Assembly: GCF_025490915.1 (NCBI RefSeq)
Contig: NZ_JANQBA010000002.1
Span: 248,001 to 312,000 of the forward strand
Direction: 5' to 3'
Length of the DNA: 64,000 nt
Source of the DNA: Lacticaseibacillus parakribbianus
Lineage (GTDB): Bacteria; Bacillota; Bacilli; Lactobacillales; Lactobacillaceae
Below the pieces are notes generated by a model. That model searched no databases. It saw nothing but the letters and a program-made list of their open reading frames with translations, and was not told where the DNA came from. The position numbers and the translations under genes are program-made. This document shows positions 60,922 through 64,000 of the stretch, piece by piece. Each line of letters starts with the position of its first letter. The first letter of the stretch is position 1.

Positions 60922-61206
60922 CTAGTCTTCGAAGATCTTGATTTCTTTGGAATCAGCAGTCAAGGTCACGATGGCCTTGCGGCGCTTGCGGGTGTAGCCC
61001 ACGAAGTTGCCTTGACGCTTCTTTTTGCCCTTGACGTTGGCAATGTTGACGCTGGCGACCTTGACGTCGAAGATCTCTTCAACGGCACGGCGAACGGCGG
61101 TCTTTTCGACATGCAGGGCAACTTCGAAGGTGTACTTCTTGTCGTCCATGGCTGCCATGGATTGCTCGGTCACGATTGGGCGTAAAATGATGTCGCGTGC
61201 TTCCAT
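60922..61206 (-). CDS. rplW: 50S ribosomal protein L23
   Basis: A 94-residue exit-tunnel protein that docks trigger factor and [21 protein letters not shown] and [20 protein letters not shown] are typical. The start overlaps the rplD stop by one base. Confidence 0.99.
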   Translation of the reverse strand: MEARDIILRPIVTEQSMAAMDDKKYTFEVALHVEKTAVRRAVEEIFDVKVASVNIANVKGKKKRQGNFVGYTRKRRKAIVTLTADSKEIKIFED

Positions 61207-61829
61207 TATGCGAGCACCTCCTCAATCTTTGAGAGTGCGGATTGGGTCACGATCAGCTTGCCGTAGTTGACAACGTCCAGGACGTTGACACCGTCAGCCG
61301 GGATCACCTTGACGTTCGGCAGGTTGCGGGCAGCCAAAGCTGCGTTGTCGTTGCCGGCTTCAAGAACGACCAGTGCCTTCTCGGAAACCTTCAGCGCGGA
61401 AAGCGCCGCGGCGAAGTCCTTGGTCTTCGGTGCATCGAAGTTCAGCCCGTCGACAACGACGAGTTCGGAATCGGTGACCTTCTGAGACAGAACGGACTTG
61501 ATTGCCAGGCGGTAAGCCTTCTTGTTGATGCGGTAAGCGTAGGAACGCGGGTGTGGGCCAAAGACGATCCCACCGCCACGCCACTGTGGGCTGCGGATCG
61601 AGCCCTGACGCGCACGGCCAGTCCCTTTTTGGCGCCATGGCTTGCGGCCACCGCCGGAAACTTCGTGGCGGTTCTTAACTTTAGAAGTGCCTTGACGAAG
61701 GGAAGCGCGTTGCATCACAACTGCGTCAAACACGACGTTTTCGTTTGGTTCGATCGCCCAGATTGCATCGTTCAGTTCAACGGTGCCGTTCTCGGAGCCA
61801 TCTTGCTTGTATAAAGTAACGTTTGCCAT
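61206..61829 (-). CDS. rplD: 50S ribosomal protein L4
   Basis: A 207-residue protein. The tunnel loop [20 protein letters not shown] is complete. In E. coli L4 also represses its own operon by binding the S10 leader; whether that holds here is unknown. It lies between rplC and rplW. Confidence 0.99.
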   Translation of the reverse strand: MANVTLYKQDGSENGTVELNDAIWAIEPNENVVFDAVVMQRASLRQGTSKVKNRHEVSGGGRKPWRQKGTGRARQGSIRSPQWRGGGIVFGPHPRSYAYRINKKAYRLAIKSVLSQKVTDSELVVVDGLNFDAPKTKDFAAALSALKVSEKALVVLEAGNDNAALAARNLPNVKVIPADGVNVLDVVNYGKLIVTQSALSKIEEVLA

Positions 61830-61851
61830 TAGTTATTGTCCTCCCTTCGTA

Positions 61852-62487
61852 TTACTTGGTTGCTGCTTTAACAGCGGAACGGATCGTCACGAACGACTTG
61901 TTGGCGCCAGGAACGTTCCCCTTGATCAGGATAACGTTGTGCTCCAGGTCGGTCGAGATAACGGTCAGGTTTTGCATGGTGCGGGTGTGGTTACCCATCC
62001 GGCCAGGCAGCTTCTTGCCCTTGAACACCTTGTTGATGATGGCGCCAAGAGAACCTGGGCGACGGTGGTAACGAGAACCGTGAGCCATAGGGCCGCGAGA
62101 TTGGCCATCCTTCTTGATGTTACCTTGGTAACCGTGGCCCTTGGAAGTACCGGTGACATCCACGATGTCGCCAGCAGCAAATTCGTCAGCCTTGACTTCC
62201 TTGCCTACTTCGTATTCGCTAAGCGCTACATCACGGATTTCCTTAATGAAGCGCTTAGGGGTCGTGTCCGCCTTCTTGGCGTGACCGACGCTTGGCTTGT
62301 TGCTAAGGATTTCACGCTTATCGCCGTAGCCCAGCTGAACTGCTTCGTAACCGTCAGATTCAACGGTCTTGACTTGCAGGACGATGTTTGGGGTCACGTC
62401 GATCACGGTAACGGGAACGAGTTCGCCGTTAGCGGTGAAAACTTGCGTCATGCCAATTTTCTTACCTAAGATTCCTTTACGTGTCAT
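61852..62487 (-). CDS. rplC: 50S ribosomal protein L3
   Basis: A 211-residue assembly-initiating protein. [20 protein letters not shown] opens it; the central loop [13 protein letters not shown] reaches the peptidyl transferase centre. It follows rpsJ by 23 bp. Confidence 0.99.
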   Translation of the reverse strand: MTRKGILGKKIGMTQVFTANGELVPVTVIDVTPNIVLQVKTVESDGYEAVQLGYGDKREILSNKPSVGHAKKADTTPKRFIKEIRDVALSEYEVGKEVKADEFAAGDIVDVTGTSKGHGYQGNIKKDGQSRGPMAHGSRYHRRPGSLGAIINKVFKGKKLPGRMGNHTRTMQNLTVISTDLEHNVILIKGNVPGANKSFVTIRSAVKAATK

Positions 62488-62510
62488 GGGTACACCTCCA
62501 ATACTATAAA

Positions 62511-62819
62511 TTATAATTTGATTTCGATGTCAACGCCGCTTGGCAGATCGAGCTTCATCAGCGCGTCAACGGTCTTGGGCGTCGGGTTAACGATGTCGAT
62601 CAGGCGCTTGTGGGTGCGCATTTCGAACTGTTCCCGAGAGTCCTTGTACTTATGCGGCGAACGCAGCACCGTGTAAAGCGTGCGTTCCGTCGGCAGAGGG
62701 ATCGGACCTGAGATAGTAGCACCTGTGCGCTTGGCTGTCTCGACGATCTTATCTGCGGATTGATCTAGGATGCGGTGTTCGTAAGCCTTCAACCGGATCC
62801 GAATCTTTTGTTTTGCCAT
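62511..62819 (-). CDS. rpsJ: 30S ribosomal protein S10
   Basis: A 102-residue protein (NusE), also part of antitermination complexes. [20 protein letters not shown] and [20 protein letters not shown] are diagnostic. First gene of the long operon; AAGGAGG precedes the start, behind a leader of about 165 bases. Confidence 0.99.
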   Translation of the reverse strand: MAKQKIRIRLKAYEHRILDQSADKIVETAKRTGATISGPIPLPTERTLYTVLRSPHKYKDSREQFEMRTHKRLIDIVNPTPKTVDALMKLDLPSGVDIEIKL

Positions 62820-62991
62820 TGTGTGACCTCCTTCGTCTATTATCAGTTAGTAGACTAGCTCCGTGAAAATTTCCGCCACGCCGCCGTGGCAAAGCGGCCG
62901 GGCGTGTCGCAACCTCTCACATCCACGCTACCGTGGCCCAACACGAGCCAGAAGTGCATAGTAACCCACTAGATTACACAGCACTCTTGAT
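62820..62991 (-). promoter_or_regulatory. S10 operon leader
   Basis: About 165 untranslated bases. CACGCC/GGCGTG with GGCCG/CGGC pairing at about 62877-62907 can form a hairpin. A regulatory leader is plausible, but no known leader motif is recognised. Confidence 0.4.
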
Positions 62992-63020
62992 AGTATACAG
63001 AAGCGGCCGCCAAAACGCAA
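62992..63020 (-). promoter_or_regulatory. S10 operon promoter
   Basis: On the minus strand TTGCGT (63020-63015) and TATACT (62997-62992) are separated by 17 bp. Confidence 0.8.
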
Positions 63021-63122
63021 GGTAAATCGCGGTGTTTCGCAAACTTTTTTGCCGGTCAAAGGCCGTCGCGCCGGCGTTAAGGCTGCCTGGAATGCACACG
63101 GTTTCACGAGCGTTAAGATGTC

Positions 63123-63150
63123 TTGACAACGCCCGGCTTTCTGCTACAGT
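63123..63150 (+). promoter_or_regulatory. Promoter of the isochorismatase-family gene
   Basis: TTGACA (63123-63128) and TACAGT (63145-63150) are 16 bp apart, 21 bp before the ATG. Confidence 0.75.
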
Positions 63151-63171
63151 TGGCAGCAGGAGGTGTTACAA

Positions 63172-63720
63172 ATGCCAAAAGCCCTGTTGATTATCGATTA
63201 CACCAATGATTTTGTCGCGGCGCAAGGCGCTCTGTCGGCCGGCGTCCCGGCTCAGGCGATTGCGCCTCGCATCGTCGCCTTGGCCGAGCAGTTCCGGGCG
63301 GCCGGCGACTTCGTCTACCTGCCCACCGATGTTCACACGCCGCACGATCCCTACCACCCGGAAAGCAAGCTGTTCCCGCCGCACAACGTTCGCGGCTCCT
63401 GGGGTCGCGAACTCTATGGGCCGCTCGCCCCGTGGTACACGGAACACCAAGCGGAAGCGAACGTCACGCTTTTCGACAAGACGCGCTACTCCAGTTTCGC
63501 CGGCACTCCGCTGGACCTGTGGCTGCGTGAGCGGCAGGTCACTGAACTCCATCTGGTCGGCGTCTGCACGGACATCTGCGTCCTGCATACGGCGGTCGAC
63601 GCCTACAACCTGAACTACCCGCTGGTGATCCACCAAGACGCCGTGGCGACCTTCAAGCCCGGCGGTCAGGCCTGGGCCCTTGAGCACTTCAAGACTGTGC
63701 TGAACGCCAGCATCGTCTGA
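63172..63720 (+). CDS. Isochorismatase-family cysteine hydrolase, probable nicotinamidase
   Basis: A 182-residue enzyme probably hydrolysing nicotinamide to nicotinate for NAD salvage. The catalytic triad reads Asp9 (LLIIDYTNDF), Lys103 (FDKTRYSSF) and Cys136 (GVCTDICVLHT). Asp53 and His55 in PTDVHTPHDP are likely metal ligands. The ATG at 63172 follows AGGAGGTG. It lies alone between the rpoC-like gene and rpsJ, on the opposite strand to both. Another amide or ureide substrate is possible. Confidence 0.88.
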   Translation: MPKALLIIDYTNDFVAAQGALSAGVPAQAIAPRIVALAEQFRAAGDFVYLPTDVHTPHDPYHPESKLFPPHNVRGSWGRELYGPLAPWYTEHQAEANVTLFDKTRYSSFAGTPLDLWLRERQVTELHLVGVCTDICVLHTAVDAYNLNYPLVIHQDAVATFKPGGQAWALEHFKTVLNASIV

Positions 63721-63787
63721 GCCAGGGCGAGGCCCAGACGCCACTGGTGGCCAGGCTGCTTAGGACGCGGCCGGCCAGCGGCCACGC

Positions 63788-63830
63788 AAAGAGGCACCGA
63801 CAAGCGCATTGCGCTGGCCGGTGCCTCTTT
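63788..63830. terminator. Bidirectional terminator between the hydrolase and rpoC-like gene
   Basis: AAAGAGGCACCG pairs with CGGTGCCTCTTT, and GCGC/GCGC extends the stem inside; T runs occur on both strands. Confidence 0.9.
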
Positions 63831-63839
63831 TAGTGTCGC

Positions 63840-64000
63840 CTAGTCTTGAGTCGGGGTGTCGGTGTTGGCGGCAGCCTTGGCTGCCTCCTTGTCCTTCATC
63901 TGCTTTTCGATGTCGGCAATTGAGTAGACGCTGTCGGATACGGTGCCGACGGTCTTGGGTTCCATGTGACGGTAGGTCGCCATCCCGGTACCGGCCGGAA
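63840..64000 (-). CDS. rpoC: RNA polymerase beta' subunit, C-terminal end (partial)
   Basis: The last 53 codons of a minus-strand gene that enters from the right edge. [15 protein letters not shown] corresponds to the conserved LIPAGTGM segment near the RpoC C-terminus, and [15 protein letters not shown] with an acidic Ala-rich tail is the usual lactobacillar ending. The stop is TAG (63842-63840), followed by a bidirectional terminator. The body of the gene lies outside the window. Confidence 0.85.
   Translation of the reverse strand, partial: PAGTGMATYRHMEPKTVGTVSDSVYSIADIEKQMKDKEAAKAAANTDTPTQD

Noticed and set aside
1-64000. Prophage or integrative element
   Set aside because: No integrase, structural phage genes, att-like duplications or conjugation genes were seen; the Gp49-like toxin is an ordinary HigB-type toxin.

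Overview
The window reads as chromosome of a high-GC member of the Lactobacillaceae, most like the Lacticaseibacillus group. The evidence is a low-GC-Gram-positive type S10-spc-alpha ribosomal operon followed by ecfA1-ecfA2-ecfT-truA-rplM-rpsI, a WxL/DUF916 surface cluster, a KxYKxGKxW signal peptide, a SEC10/PgrA-type coiled-coil protein, LPxTG sorting signals and a CopY-type copper repressor. Accessory genes are strongly GC-rich at third codon positions; the ribosomal genes are less biased. No tRNA, rRNA, intact insertion sequence or CRISPR array was seen.

Region 1 (1-10.5 kb) is a glycan-utilisation island: a GH36 alpha-galactosidase cut by the left edge, two AraC-type regulators, a DUF624 membrane protein, a GH97-family glycosidase with a C-terminal sugar-binding region, and a 1093-residue DUF5107/TPR protein. 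CcpA (cre)-like boxes lie in both divergent promoter regions. Region 2 (10.6-28.6 kb) is a patchwork of small units: a TipAS-type MerR regulator with a duplicated tail, a serine hydrolase, a three-gene WxL cluster, TerC, a GNAT acetyltransferase, a NUDIX hydrolase, MerR-cupin-carboxymuconolactone decarboxylase, a HigBA-type toxin-antitoxin pair, a copper operon (copY, two cupredoxins, P1B ATPase), a FetAB-type iron exporter, and galactarate dehydratase with an activator/cre-type promoter.

Region 3 (28.6-43.5 kb) is cell-surface and signalling DNA: a 1679-residue anchored phosphodiester glycosidase/metallophosphatase with Pho-box-like repeats in its promoter, a MucBP adhesin with long low-complexity repeats and three LPxTG-like motifs, a DUF1048 protein, a membrane diguanylate cyclase, and an alanine-rich SEC10/PgrA-like coiled-coil protein. 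Two copies of a roughly 430-bp element (about 11.69-12.12 kb and 42.97-43.39 kb) share a conserved promoter and hairpins and look like a multicopy small-RNA or type I toxin-antitoxin-like locus.

Region 4 (43.5-62.8 kb), all on the minus strand, runs in transcription order rpsJ-rplC-rplD-rplW-rplB-rpsS-rplV-rpsC-rplP-rpmC-rpsQ-rplN-rplX-rplE-rpsN-rpsH-rplF-rplR-rpsE-rpmD-rplO-secY-adk-infA-rpmJ-rpsM-rpsK-rpoA-rplQ, then a structured element and a small unknown gene, then ecfA1A2T-truA and rplM-rpsI. The right edge holds a nicotinamidase-type hydrolase and the 3' end of a gene whose product matches the RpoC C-terminus; the usual rpsL-rpsG-fusA genes are not between it and rpsJ.

Many starts were moved from the longest open frame to the codon with a good ribosome-binding site. 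Functions are inferred from motifs and remembered family features; no database search was run.
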